This document shows, piece by piece, positions 1-8,118 of a DNA stretch of 17,771 nt; within the stretch, counting starts at the first letter, position 1, and the number at the start of each line of letters is the position of its first letter. A program made the position numbers and the translations under genes. The stretch comes from Pseudomonadota bacterium. GTDB lineage: Bacteria; Pseudomonadota; Gammaproteobacteria; Burkholderiales; Burkholderiaceae_C. Under the pieces are notes generated by a model that saw nothing but the letters and a program-made list of their open reading frames with translations, made no database searches and was not told where the DNA came from. Location of the stretch: assembly GCA_023438115.1 (NCBI GenBank), contig JAEZEB010000198.1:1-17771 (forward strand), given 5' to 3'.

Positions 1-8
1 CTGGCCGC

Positions 9-941
9 TTGAGCACCGCACCGTCGCCCGATGTCGCGGGCGACTGGTTCGCCGCCATGCGCCGCGGCGACTTCGAAGCCGCCTGGCGCGCGACCGACCG
101 CATCGAGTTGCCGCGCCGCGTGGCCCAGCGGCAGCCGGGCTTCGAGCGCAATTCCTCGCAGCTGCGCTGGGACGGCACCGCACCCGAAGGCCGCAGCGTG
201 ATCGTGCGCTGCGAGCACGGACTGGGCGACACGCTGATGTTCATGCGCTTCCTCCCGCTGCTGCGCTCGCGCGAGCTGCACTTCCTGGTGCAGCCGCCGC
301 TGGTGGACCTGCTGCGCGGGCTGCCGGGCCTGGACAAGGTGCGCAACTACTGGACCGACGATCCCCTGCCGCCGCACGAGGTGGACATGGAGGTGATGGA
401 GCTCGCGTATGCGCTGCGCGTGCCCGCGCCGCCTGCGCCCTATCCGCACCTGGCGCAAGCGCTGCCCGACGTGGACCATCTCGTCCCTTCCACAGGGCGC
501 CTCCGCGTCGGCGTGCTCTGGTCGGTGAGCGATTGGGAGCAGGAGCGCTCGATCCCGCTGGAAGCGCTGGAGCCCGTGTTCGGCGTGGAAGGCGTCGACT
601 TCTTCTCGCTGCAGCAGGGCCGCGCCGCCACGGATCCGCGGCTGGCCGATTACGGCATCACGCCACTCTCCGCGCATACGGCCTCGCTGCCCATGGCCGC
701 CGCGGCCATGCGACGCATGGACTTGGTCATCACGCCCGACGGCATGGCCGCGCACCTGGCCGGCACGCTGGGCGTCACGACCTGGGTGCTGCTGCTGCAC
801 GAGGCGGATTGGCGCTGGATGGACGAACGCGCGGATTCCCCCTGGTACCCGACTGCACGCCTGTTCCGTCAACGGCGCCCCGGCGACTGGCCTTCCGTGG
901 CCGGCGCCCTGGCGGACGCCCTCCGCCGTAGGGCGGGGTGA
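9..941 (+). CDS. GT9/TPR-type glycosyltransferase
   Basis: 310-aa protein resembling the C-terminal catalytic part of TPR-linked glycosyltransferases (GT9/GT41-like GT-B fold). Residues 68-83 carry the loop CEHGLGDTLMFMRFLP. Residues about 238-255 carry the donor-site-like DLVITPDGMAAHLAG, followed by a DWRWM...DSPWYPTARLFRQ tail that is common in this family. Where family members usually read D-T-A/S-x-A-H, this protein has D-G-M-A-A-H. No TPR array is present, only a short helical N-terminus. The start is TTG and overlaps the stop TGA (10-12) of whatever reads in from the left, so translational coupling is plausible. The frame stays open to the window edge, so a longer N-terminus cannot be excluded. 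Likely role: sugar transfer in surface glycan or protein glycosylation; acceptor unknown. It converges on the phosphatase gene and may not belong to the inositol cluster. Confidence 0.75.
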   Translation: MSTAPSPDVAGDWFAAMRRGDFEAAWRATDRIELPRRVAQRQPGFERNSSQLRWDGTAPEGRSVIVRCEHGLGDTLMFMRFLPLLRSRELHFLVQPPLVDLLRGLPGLDKVRNYWTDDPLPPHEVDMEVMELAYALRVPAPPAPYPHLAQALPDVDHLVPSTGRLRVGVLWSVSDWEQERSIPLEALEPVFGVEGVDFFSLQQGRAATDPRLADYGITPLSAHTASLPMAAAAMRRMDLVITPDGMAAHLAGTLGVTTWVLLLHEADWRWMDERADSPWYPTARLFRQRRPGDWPSVAGALADALRRRAG

Positions 942-965
942 GCGCGAAGCCGAACCCCGCCGCTT

Positions 966-1565
966 TCAGTACAAGGCCCCCACGGCATTCAACAAGCGCA
1001 ACTGCGCCCACCCCTCTCCCATCGCCAGCACGCTCACCGACGCCGGCGCGATGTCGAAGCTCTCCAGCCGGTCCAGCGACAGCCCGAGCACGTCCGCGAT
1101 CATCGCCTTCAGCACGTCCCCGTGCGACACGATCATCACGTAGCGGTCCGGATGGCGCGACAGCAGCTTGCGCAATCCCGCCATCGCACGCAGCGGCACC
1201 TGGGCAAAGGCCTCGCCTCCCGGCGGCTGGGCGCTGCCGCGCCGCTCCAGCCAGTGCCGCCAGGCCTCCTGGTGGCGCACCTCCCCGAAGGTGCGGCCCT
1301 GCCACTCGCCGAGGTCCACTTCGTCGAAGGCCTGCTCGACGAGGATCTCCAGCCCGCGCGATTCGGCCAGCGGACGCGCCGTCTGCCGCGTGCGCGGCTG
1401 CGGGCTGCAGTAGATCGCGTCCAGCGGCTGCCCACGCAGGCGCTGGACGAGCTGCAGCGCCTGCGCGTGCCCTTTCGCGTTGAGGGAGACCTCGGGCAGG
1501 CGGCCGGCGAAGCCGCGCCCGACCCAGTCATGGTCCGCGTGCCGGACCAGCAGGAAGGTGGTCAT
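966..1565 (-). CDS. Histidine phosphatase family protein (phosphoglycerate-mutase-like)
   Basis: 199 aa, full length for a single-domain branch-2 histidine phosphatase. Visible active-site elements are LLVRHAD with catalytic H9 and R8, SPQPRTRQTA with R58, E82 in FDEVDLGEWQG as likely proton donor, and the second His in VSHGD (H148). The first motif reads RHA instead of the commoner RHG. No signal peptide, so cytoplasmic. A strong Shine-Dalgarno (GGGAGG, 1570-1575 on the minus strand) lies inside the end of the upstream glycosidase gene, whose stop is 12 bp away, so it is the last gene of the ino1 operon. Its substrate cannot be read from sequence. Because the operon makes inositol phosphate and contains no classical inositol monophosphatase, dephosphorylation of that intermediate, or of a later phosphorylated glycoside, is a reasonable inference. 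Confidence 0.85.
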   Translation of the reverse strand: MTTFLLVRHADHDWVGRGFAGRLPEVSLNAKGHAQALQLVQRLRGQPLDAIYCSPQPRTRQTARPLAESRGLEILVEQAFDEVDLGEWQGRTFGEVRHQEAWRHWLERRGSAQPPGGEAFAQVPLRAMAGLRKLLSRHPDRYVMIVSHGDVLKAMIADVLGLSLDRLESFDIAPASVSVLAMGEGWAQLRLLNAVGALY

Positions 1566-1577
1566 GCGGCCTCCCGC

Positions 1578-2513
1578 TCAGGCCGTGGCCGCGAGAGGCG
1601 CCTCCTGCACCACCGGCGAGGCGCTGCCGCCCACGTAGCGCCGCACCATGCGGCCGCAGAACTCGGCGAACTCCTCGGGCACCTGCGGCGCGCTCGTGTG
1701 GTGCGGCTGCAGGCCCCGGTGCTCGGGCGTGAAGCAGAAGGTGACCGTGACGTCGAAATCGTCGAGCGCCAGCATCTGGCGGTCGAACCAGGCGTCGGCA
1801 TCCGGCCGGAAGCTGTCGGCCCAGCTCAGGCCGGTGCGCAGCTTCTTCACGCCCAGCTTCTTGAGCCAGCGCACCGCGTCGTCGAGGCGGTGGTCCTCGA
1901 AGTGGAACCACTGGCAGATGCCGAACTCGGGCGTGTAGTCGGCGAAGTGCCGGCACGCGAGCTTGGGAGTGCCGTCCTCGCGCAGCAGGCCCATGTGGAA
2001 ATGGCGGTAGTAGCTCGAACCCTCGGCTTCGCGGTGCCGCGTCGTCGCGGGCCAGGCCTTGGGCAGGTCGTAGAGCGAATACCAGTGCACGCGCGGCACG
2101 CGGCCGCGCAGCAGTTCGGCGGTGCGCTTCAGGCCCCACTCCTGCACCTCTTCGGCGCCGAAGGTGGAGACGCCGACTTCCGTCACCCACACGGGCAGGT
2201 GCGTCACCGCCTCGATCTCCGCGATGCGCTCGGGCCACTGGTGGATCTGCCAGTGGTTCCAGTCCAGCGGAAAGCCGTGCACCGCGACGGCGTCCACGGT
2301 GTCCAGCACGCCGGCAGCACCCAGCAGCTGGATGAAGGCGGGATCGATGGGCGAGATGCCGCCCAGCACGCGGGTAAGGCCGGGGGCCTCGGCGGCCACC
2401 GCGCTCGTGGCCAGCTTCACCATCTGCGCGTAGCGCGTCCATCCGGGGTCGACTTCGGGGTCCCAATGCGATTTGTTGTTCGGTTCGTTCCAGAACTTGG
2501 CGGCTTCGATCAT
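1578..2513 (-). CDS. Clan GH-A glycoside hydrolase, apparently circularly permuted (beta-xylosidase-like)
   Basis: 311 aa, no signal peptide. Residues 7-12 read FWNEPN, with E10 as the predicted acid/base. Residues 109-115 read WVTEVGV, with E112 as the predicted nucleophile. Residues 142-190 resemble strand 8 of GH39/GH5-like barrels (HWYSLYDL, then MGLLREDGTPK). After that, residues 198-296 look like the beginning of such a barrel: FGICQWFHF, LGVKKLRTGLSWAD, VTVTFCFTPEHRG, then EEFAEFCGRMVRRY, which normally precedes the NEP motif. The start at 2513 is the first Met after the stop of ino1 (20-bp gap); the frame stays open further upstream but only as a shadow of ino1. The Shine-Dalgarno is weak, so coupling to ino1 is likely. 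Substrate unknown; hydrolysis or remodelling of a glycoside made by the neighbouring glycosyltransferases is inferred. I recall similar proteins being annotated as beta-xylosidase but cannot verify this. Confidence 0.8.
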   Translation of the reverse strand: MIEAAKFWNEPNNKSHWDPEVDPGWTRYAQMVKLATSAVAAEAPGLTRVLGGISPIDPAFIQLLGAAGVLDTVDAVAVHGFPLDWNHWQIHQWPERIAEIEAVTHLPVWVTEVGVSTFGAEEVQEWGLKRTAELLRGRVPRVHWYSLYDLPKAWPATTRHREAEGSSYYRHFHMGLLREDGTPKLACRHFADYTPEFGICQWFHFEDHRLDDAVRWLKKLGVKKLRTGLSWADSFRPDADAWFDRQMLALDDFDVTVTFCFTPEHRGLQPHHTSAPQVPEEFAEFCGRMVRRYVGGSASPVVQEAPLAATA

Positions 2514-2533
2514 GGTTCTTCGGTCGGGTCTCT

Positions 2534-3679
<1,146 letters not shown>

Positions 3680-3684
3680 GTTCA

Positions 3685-3690
3685 CTCCCT
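3685..3690 (-). promoter_or_regulatory. Shine-Dalgarno deciding the ino1 start
   Basis: The minus strand reads AGGGAG, then 5 bases, then ATG at 3679. This strong match to the 16S anti-SD supports starting ino1 at 3679 and not at the upstream in-frame start codon. Confidence 0.75.
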
Positions 3691-3723
3691 TTTCTTCCGG
3701 CTTATCGCGCTGTCGCGCTGCCA

Positions 3724-3749
3724 ATGACTCATCGACAGTGGAGAGTCAT
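3724..3749. promoter_or_regulatory. Perfect inverted repeat, candidate operator (ino1 side)
   Basis: ATGACTC (3724-3730) and GAGTCAT (3743-3749) form perfect 7-bp arms with a 12-bp spacer. The repeat sits 45-70 bp upstream of the ino1 start, in the divergent region. Size and spacing suit a dimeric regulator binding adjacent major grooves. No regulator gene is visible in the window, and I could not assign a convincing -10/-35 pair. Confidence 0.45.
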
Positions 3750-3773
3750 CGTACAGATCGAGTGCTCTGCCGT

Positions 3774-3806
3774 GGGGCGTTTTCGAAATTTCGTTGAAAT
3801 CGCCCC
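3774..3806. promoter_or_regulatory. Long dyad with AT-rich centre, candidate shared operator/promoter region
   Basis: GGGGCGTTTTC (3774-3784) pairs with GAAATCGCCCC (3796-3806) at 10 of 11 positions around an 11-base centre. Nested within it is the perfect 10-bp palindrome CGAAATTTCG (3784-3793). This is the most AT-rich stretch of the divergent region. TTGAAA (3794-3799) could be a -35, but no properly spaced -10 is apparent. As RNA it would be a stable hairpin, but it has no following T-run on either strand, so an operator is preferred over a terminator. Confidence 0.45.
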
Positions 3807-3862
3807 CGTCGGCTGAGTCGTCGTCCTAACATCCGCGATCAAACAGACAACAGGGAAGTGGC

Positions 3863-4978
3863 ATGAAGAAGGTGTTGATCACGGGAGGCGCCGGTTTCAT
3901 CGGTTCGCATCTTGCCGACGAACTGCTGGCGCATGGCTATGCCGTGCGGGTGCTGGATTCGCTGGAGCCGCAGGTGCACGGCGAAGGACGACGACGGCCC
4001 GAGTACCTCGCGAAGGAAGTCGAGCTGGTCGTCGGCGACGTCAACGACCGCGCGAAGGTCGACCAGGCGTTGCAGGGCATGGATGCCGTCTTCCACTTCG
4101 CCGCCGCGGTGGGCGTGGGCCAGAGCATGTACGAGGTGGCGCACTACACGCGCACCAACAACCTGGGCACCGCGGTGCTGATGGAAGCGCTGGTGAAGAA
4201 CCCGGTGCAGCGCCTGATCGTCGCCTCGAGCATGAGCCTCTACGGCGAGGGCCTCTACCAGGGCAGTTCCGGCGGTCCCCGCGTGGTGGGCGAGCGCACG
4301 CTGGAGCAGCTGAAGGCTGGCCAGTGGGAGTTCCGCGCGGAAGATGGCAGCGTGCTGCAGCCGATGCCGACGCCCGAAAGCAAGCAGCCGGCGCTGGCGT
4401 CCGTGTACGCGCTGTCCAAGTACGACCAGGAGCGGCTGTGCCTGATGCTGGGCCGCGCGTACAACATCCCCACCGTGGCGCTGCGCTTCTTCAACGCCTA
4501 CGGTCCCCGGCAGGCGCTGTCGAATCCCTACACCGGCGTGCTCGCGATCTTCGCCTCGCGGCTGCTGAACGACAACCGGCCCGCGATCTTCGAGGACGGG
4601 CTGCAGCAGCGCGACTTCGTGAGCGTCTACGACATCGCGCGCTGCTGCCGCCTCGCGCTGGAGACGCCCGGCGCGGCCGGCGAAGTGTTCAACGTGGGCA
4701 GTGGGCAGCCGCGCACGGTGCGCGAGATCGCGGCCAAGCTCGCGAAAGTGGTGGGCAAGGAGAACGTCCAGCCCGAGATCCTCGGCAAGTACCGCGTGGG
4801 CGACATCCGGCACTGCTACGCCGACATCGGCAAGGCCCAGCGCGTGCTCGGCTTCGCGCCGCAGGTGCGGCTGGAGGACGGGCTGGTCGAACTCTCGTCC
4901 TGGCTCGCCAGCCAGGCCGCGGTGGACCGGGTGGCGCAGGCCAGCGCCGAACTCAGCGCGCGCGGGCTGACGGTATGA
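3863..4978 (+). CDS. NAD-dependent SDR epimerase, dTDP-L-rhamnose 4-epimerase-like
   Basis: 371-aa extended short-chain dehydrogenase/reductase. N-terminal dinucleotide loop GGAGFIG (8-14), SSMS around 122-125, catalytic YALSK with Y182 and K186, then RFFNAYGPRQALSNPYTGV (209-225), characteristic of UDP-glucose-4-epimerase relatives. The insertion at about 145-180 (EQLKAGQWEF...LQPMPTPESKQPALASVY) matches what I recall of the WbiB-type dTDP-L-rhamnose 4-epimerases, although their usual CxxC element is absent here. Predicted role: epimerising an NDP-sugar donor in the cytoplasm. Exact sugar uncertain. AGGGAAG (3852-3858) precedes the ATG. First gene of the long plus-strand operon; its stop overlaps the next ATG (ATGA). 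Confidence 0.85.
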   Translation: MKKVLITGGAGFIGSHLADELLAHGYAVRVLDSLEPQVHGEGRRRPEYLAKEVELVVGDVNDRAKVDQALQGMDAVFHFAAAVGVGQSMYEVAHYTRTNNLGTAVLMEALVKNPVQRLIVASSMSLYGEGLYQGSSGGPRVVGERTLEQLKAGQWEFRAEDGSVLQPMPTPESKQPALASVYALSKYDQERLCLMLGRAYNIPTVALRFFNAYGPRQALSNPYTGVLAIFASRLLNDNRPAIFEDGLQQRDFVSVYDIARCCRLALETPGAAGEVFNVGSGQPRTVREIAAKLAKVVGKENVQPEILGKYRVGDIRHCYADIGKAQRVLGFAPQVRLEDGLVELSSWLASQAAVDRVAQASAELSARGLTV

Positions 4979-6048
4979 GCGCGCACACCACCCTCATCAC
5001 CGGCGGCGCGGGCTTCGTCGGATCCAACCTCGCGCACCGCCTGCTGGCCGCCGGGCGCAAGGTGCGCGTGCTCGACAACCTCTCGCGTCCCGGCGTGGAG
5101 CAGAACCTGCAGTGGCTGCGCCAGCAGCACGGCGCGCTGCTGGAGTTCGTGCGCGCCGACGTGCGCGACGCGGCCGCCGTGCAGGAAGCCATGGCCGGCG
5201 TGCAGCAGGTCTACCACTTCGCCGCGCAGGTCGCGGTCACCACCAGCCTGGAGAACCCGCAGGAAGATTTCGCGGTCAACGCGCTCGGCACCCTCAACGT
5301 GCTGGAAGCCGCGCGCTCGCGGCCCGTTCCACCGGCGCTGGTGCTCACCTCGACCAACAAGGTCTACGGCGGGCTGGAAGACCTCGCGCTGTCGGTGCAG
5401 GGCCAGCGCTACCTGCCCGTGGATCCGCAGGCCTGCGGGCGCGGCATCGCCGAAGACCGGCCGCTGGACTTCCACAGCCCCTACGGCTGCTCCAAGGGCA
5501 CGGCCGACCAGTACTTCATCGACTACGCGCGCAGCTACGGCCTCACCACGCTGGTCTTCCGCATGAGCTGCATCTACGGCCCGCGGCAGTTCGGCACCGA
5601 GGACCAGGGCTGGGTGGCGCACTTCATCCTGCGCGCCCTGCGCGGCGAGCGCATCACGCTCTACGGCGACGGCATGCAGGTGCGCGACGTTCTCTTCGTC
5701 GACGACCTCGTCGACGCTTTCCTGCTCGGCGAGCAGAACGCGCAGCGCCTGGCCGGCCGCGCGTTCAACATGGGCGGCGGGCCGCGCAACGCGATCAGCC
5801 TGCAGGACCTGCTCGATCGCATCGAGCAGCTGCAAGGCACGCGGCCTTCCGTGGACCACGACGCCTGGCGCACCGGCGACCAGCGCTACTACGTCTCCGA
5901 CACCGGCGCCTTCCAGCGCGAGACGGGCTGGCAACCGCAGGTGGATGCGCGGGACGGCATCCAGCGCCTCCACGAATGGCTGGCGGCGCGGCAGGACAAA
6001 CGCGGCACGGCGTCCGCCGGGCTGCGTCTCGTGGCGGGAGCGGCATGA
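4975..6048 (+). CDS. NAD-dependent SDR epimerase, CDP-paratose 2-epimerase-like
   Basis: 357-aa extended SDR. Nucleotide loop GGAGFVG (10-16), TSTNKVYGGLEDL (125-137), catalytic YGCSK with Y170 and K174, then RMSCIYGPRQFGTEDQGWVA (196-215) and GDGMQVRDVLFVDDLVDAF (231-249). The STNKVYG and FGTEDQGWV blocks are hallmarks of the CDP-tyvelose/CDP-paratose 2-epimerase (RfbE) branch, which inverts C2 through a 2-keto intermediate. No CDP-paratose biosynthesis genes lie in the window, so the real substrate may be another NDP-hexose or pentose. ATG overlaps the preceding stop by 4 bp, and its own TGA overlaps the next ATG, so translation is coupled on both sides. Second of two adjacent but clearly different epimerases, implying at least two modified sugars or a two-step conversion. 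Confidence 0.85.
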   Translation: MSAHTTLITGGAGFVGSNLAHRLLAAGRKVRVLDNLSRPGVEQNLQWLRQQHGALLEFVRADVRDAAAVQEAMAGVQQVYHFAAQVAVTTSLENPQEDFAVNALGTLNVLEAARSRPVPPALVLTSTNKVYGGLEDLALSVQGQRYLPVDPQACGRGIAEDRPLDFHSPYGCSKGTADQYFIDYARSYGLTTLVFRMSCIYGPRQFGTEDQGWVAHFILRALRGERITLYGDGMQVRDVLFVDDLVDAFLLGEQNAQRLAGRAFNMGGGPRNAISLQDLLDRIEQLQGTRPSVDHDAWRTGDQRYYVSDTGAFQRETGWQPQVDARDGIQRLHEWLAARQDKRGTASAGLRLVAGAA

Positions 6049-7016
6049 TGGCGGTGGGTCACATGCATGCCGGTGTGATCGCCGCCCCCCGCCAGGTTGC
6101 CGTGCAGTCCGTCGCCCCGCCCGAGCCGGGCCCGGGGCAGGTGCTGCTGCGCCTCGAGGGCTCCGGCGTCTGCGCCTCCAGTCTGCCGCTGTGGGAAGGC
6201 CGCGAGTGGTTCAGCTATCCGCAGCCTCCCGGCGCGCCCGGCCACGAGGGATGGGGCCGCGTCGCGGCCGTGGGCGAAGGCGTGACGGGCCTGCAGCCGG
6301 GCGACCGCGTGGCGGCCCTGACGTATCGCGCGCACGCGGAGTACGACGTCGCGGATGCGGGCTCGGTGGTGAAGCTGCCCGACAGCCTCTCGGAGTCCGC
6401 CGTGCTGGGCGAGCCACTCGGCTGCGCCGCCAACATCTTCGAACGCAGCGACATCCGCGCGGGGCAGACCGTGGCGGTCGTGGGCATCGGCTTCCTCGGC
6501 GCGCTCCTCACGCAACTCGCCACGCATGCGGGTGCGCGCGTGCTCGCGCTGTCGCGCCGACCTTTCTCGCTCGAATTCGCGAAGCAGGCGGGCGCGGCGC
6601 AGACCATGCTGATGGACGACCACTGGAAGATCCTGGAACGGGTCAAGGGCCTCACCGACGGCCGCTGGTGCGACCGCGTGATCGAGTGCACGGGCCTGCA
6701 GTGGCCGCTGGACCTGGCCGGCGAGTTGACCGCGGAGCGCGGCCGGCTCGTCATCGCCGGCTACCACCAGGACGGGTTGCGCCAGGTGAACCTGCAGCTG
6801 TGGAACTGGCGCGGCATCGACGTCATCAACGCGCACGAACGCGATCCGCAGCGCTACGTCGACGGCATGAAGCGGGCGGTGGAACTGATGACGCAGGGCG
6901 TCATGGACCCGGAGCCGCTCTACACGCACCGGCTCCCGCTGGATCGCCTGGGCGAGGCGCTGGAGCTCACCCGCACCCGCCCCGACGGCTTCATGAAAGC
7001 GCTGGTCACGACATGA
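6045..7016 (+). CDS. MDR-family (zinc alcohol dehydrogenase-like) oxidoreductase
   Basis: 323 aa. N-terminal GroES-like catalytic domain with likely zinc ligands C43 (GVCASS), H67-E68 (GHEGW) and E123 (GEPLGCA). Rossmann domain with GIGFLG (147-152), and SRR after the second strand (170-172), which would favour NADP. The four-cysteine structural-zinc lobe is missing, so it belongs to the shorter sorbitol/L-threonine-dehydrogenase-like or cyclitol-dehydrogenase-like branch. Start is the first of two tandem ATGs at 6045, overlapping the upstream TGA; 6048 is an alternative. Predicted to oxidise or reduce a secondary alcohol of a sugar or cyclitol. Pairing with a Gfo/Idh enzyme next door and an inositol synthase across the promoter makes an inositol-derived substrate attractive, but this is inference. 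Confidence 0.85.
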   Translation: MMAVGHMHAGVIAAPRQVAVQSVAPPEPGPGQVLLRLEGSGVCASSLPLWEGREWFSYPQPPGAPGHEGWGRVAAVGEGVTGLQPGDRVAALTYRAHAEYDVADAGSVVKLPDSLSESAVLGEPLGCAANIFERSDIRAGQTVAVVGIGFLGALLTQLATHAGARVLALSRRPFSLEFAKQAGAAQTMLMDDHWKILERVKGLTDGRWCDRVIECTGLQWPLDLAGELTAERGRLVIAGYHQDGLRQVNLQLWNWRGIDVINAHERDPQRYVDGMKRAVELMTQGVMDPEPLYTHRLPLDRLGEALELTRTRPDGFMKALVTT

Positions 7017-7025
7017 CCCACCCCC

Positions 7026-7091
7026 GAAGCGCCTTCGGCGCCTCCCCCTCAAGGGGACGCCCCCAGCGGCCCGGCAGAGCCGGTTCCGCGG
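7026..7091. repeat. REP-like palindromic element
   Basis: The 97-bp gap between two otherwise tightly packed genes contains three hairpins: GCGCC/TTC/GGCGC (7029-7041), CCCC/TCAA/GGGG (7045-7056) and CCGGC/AGA/GCCGG (7071-7083), followed by the palindrome CCGCGG (7086-7091). The wording CCCCTCAAGGGG next to a GCGCCTTCGGCGC stem resembles dispersed intergenic elements I remember from Comamonadaceae genomes. Only one copy occurs in this window, so repeat status is unproven. It interrupts the operon before the Gfo/Idh gene and could modulate mRNA stability. Confidence 0.55.
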
Positions 7092-7113
7092 CGGCACTGG
7101 AGAAGTCCACCTG

Positions 7114-8118
7114 ATGCAAGCCACGAAGAACAACGAGTGTCCCCGCCTGGGCTTCCTGGGCCTCGGCTGGATCGGGCAACACCGCCTGCAGGCGCTGCTG
7201 GAGGAGAAGGCGTGCCGCGTCGCCGCCTTCGCCGATCCGTCCGCCGAAGCGCGTGAACGCGTGCAACGGCTCGCGCCCGAAGCGGCGGCGGTCGAAACGC
7301 TGGAGCAGCTGTTGCAGCACGAGCTCGACGGCCTGGTGATCGCCACGCCCAGCGCACTGCACGCGCAGCAGGCGTTGGCGGCGCTGGAGCGCGGCATCGC
7401 CGTCTTCTGCCAGAAGCCGCTCGCGCGCACCGCCGCGGAGAACACCGCAATCATCGACGCAGCGCGCAAGGCCGACCGCCTGCTCGGCTGCGATCTCTCC
7501 TACCGCCACACCGACGCGATGCGGCGCATCCGCAACTGCGTGGTCGAAGGCGAGATCGGCAGCGTGCACGCCGTGGACCTCGTGTTCCACAACGCCTACG
7601 GACCCGACAAGTCCTGGGCGCGCGACCCCGCGCTCGCGGGCGGCGGCTGCGCGATCGACCTGGGCATCCACCTCGTGGACCTGGCACTGTGGACCCTCGG
7701 CTTCCCGGAAGTCGAGCGCGTCACGAGCCGCCTCTATGCGCAGGGACAGCCGCTGCCGCCAGGCAGCAGCGCAGTGGAAGACTACGCGCTGGCGCAGCTC
7801 GATCTCGCCGGCGGCACCACCGTGCGCATGGCCTGCTCGTGGAACAGTTCCACCGGCCGCGACGCCGTGATCGAGGCGCACTTCCACGGCAGCCGCGGCG
7901 GCGCCGCGATGCAGAACTTGAACGGCTCCTTCTACGACTTCGCCGCCGCCCGCTTCCAGGGCACGCAGCGCACCGCGCTCGCGGATCCGCCGGACGCCTG
8001 GGGCGGCCGCGCCATCGTCGACTGGGCGCGGCGCCTGGGCGCGGGCGCGCGCTACGACAAGTCCATCGAAACCCTCGTGCAGGTCGCCACCGTCCTGGAC
8101 CGCATCTATGGCCGCTAA
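7114..8118 (+). CDS. Gfo/Idh/MocA family oxidoreductase
   Basis: 334 aa, usual family length. N-terminal NAD(P) domain with LGFLGLGWIG (12-21). The canonical E-K-P signature appears as QKP (100-102), keeping K101. The C-terminal domain carries GGGCAIDLGIHLVDLAL (176-192), with the conserved D182, H186 and D189. Members oxidise or reduce sugars and inositols (for example myo-inositol 2-dehydrogenase), and some make 3-keto-sugars. Start at 7114 follows GGAGAAG by 9 bases. It lies downstream of the REP-like element, and its end overlaps the GT4 gene by 11 bp. With the MDR gene it forms a pair of carbohydrate redox enzymes suited to keto-sugar or keto-inositol chemistry; the exact substrate cannot be read. 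Confidence 0.9.
   Translation: MQATKNNECPRLGFLGLGWIGQHRLQALLEEKACRVAAFADPSAEARERVQRLAPEAAAVETLEQLLQHELDGLVIATPSALHAQQALAALERGIAVFCQKPLARTAAENTAIIDAARKADRLLGCDLSYRHTDAMRRIRNCVVEGEIGSVHAVDLVFHNAYGPDKSWARDPALAGGGCAIDLGIHLVDLALWTLGFPEVERVTSRLYAQGQPLPPGSSAVEDYALAQLDLAGGTTVRMACSWNSSTGRDAVIEAHFHGSRGGAAMQNLNGSFYDFAAARFQGTQRTALADPPDAWGGRAIVDWARRLGAGARYDKSIETLVQVATVLDRIYGR

Noticed and set aside
1..12. Tail of an upstream gene ending CTG GCC GCT TGA
   Set aside because: Only three codons are visible. The stop overlapping the TTG start at 9 is suggestive of a coupled upstream gene, but there is not enough sequence to call one.
3680..3724. 15-residue N-terminal extension of Ino1
   Set aside because: AGGGAG is correctly placed for ATG 3679, and the Rossmann strand begins right after that Met, as in the family.
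3790..3835. Sigma-70 promoter for the plus operon from TTGAAA and TAACAT
   Set aside because: The two hexamers are 27 bp apart, far from the needed 16-18 bp.
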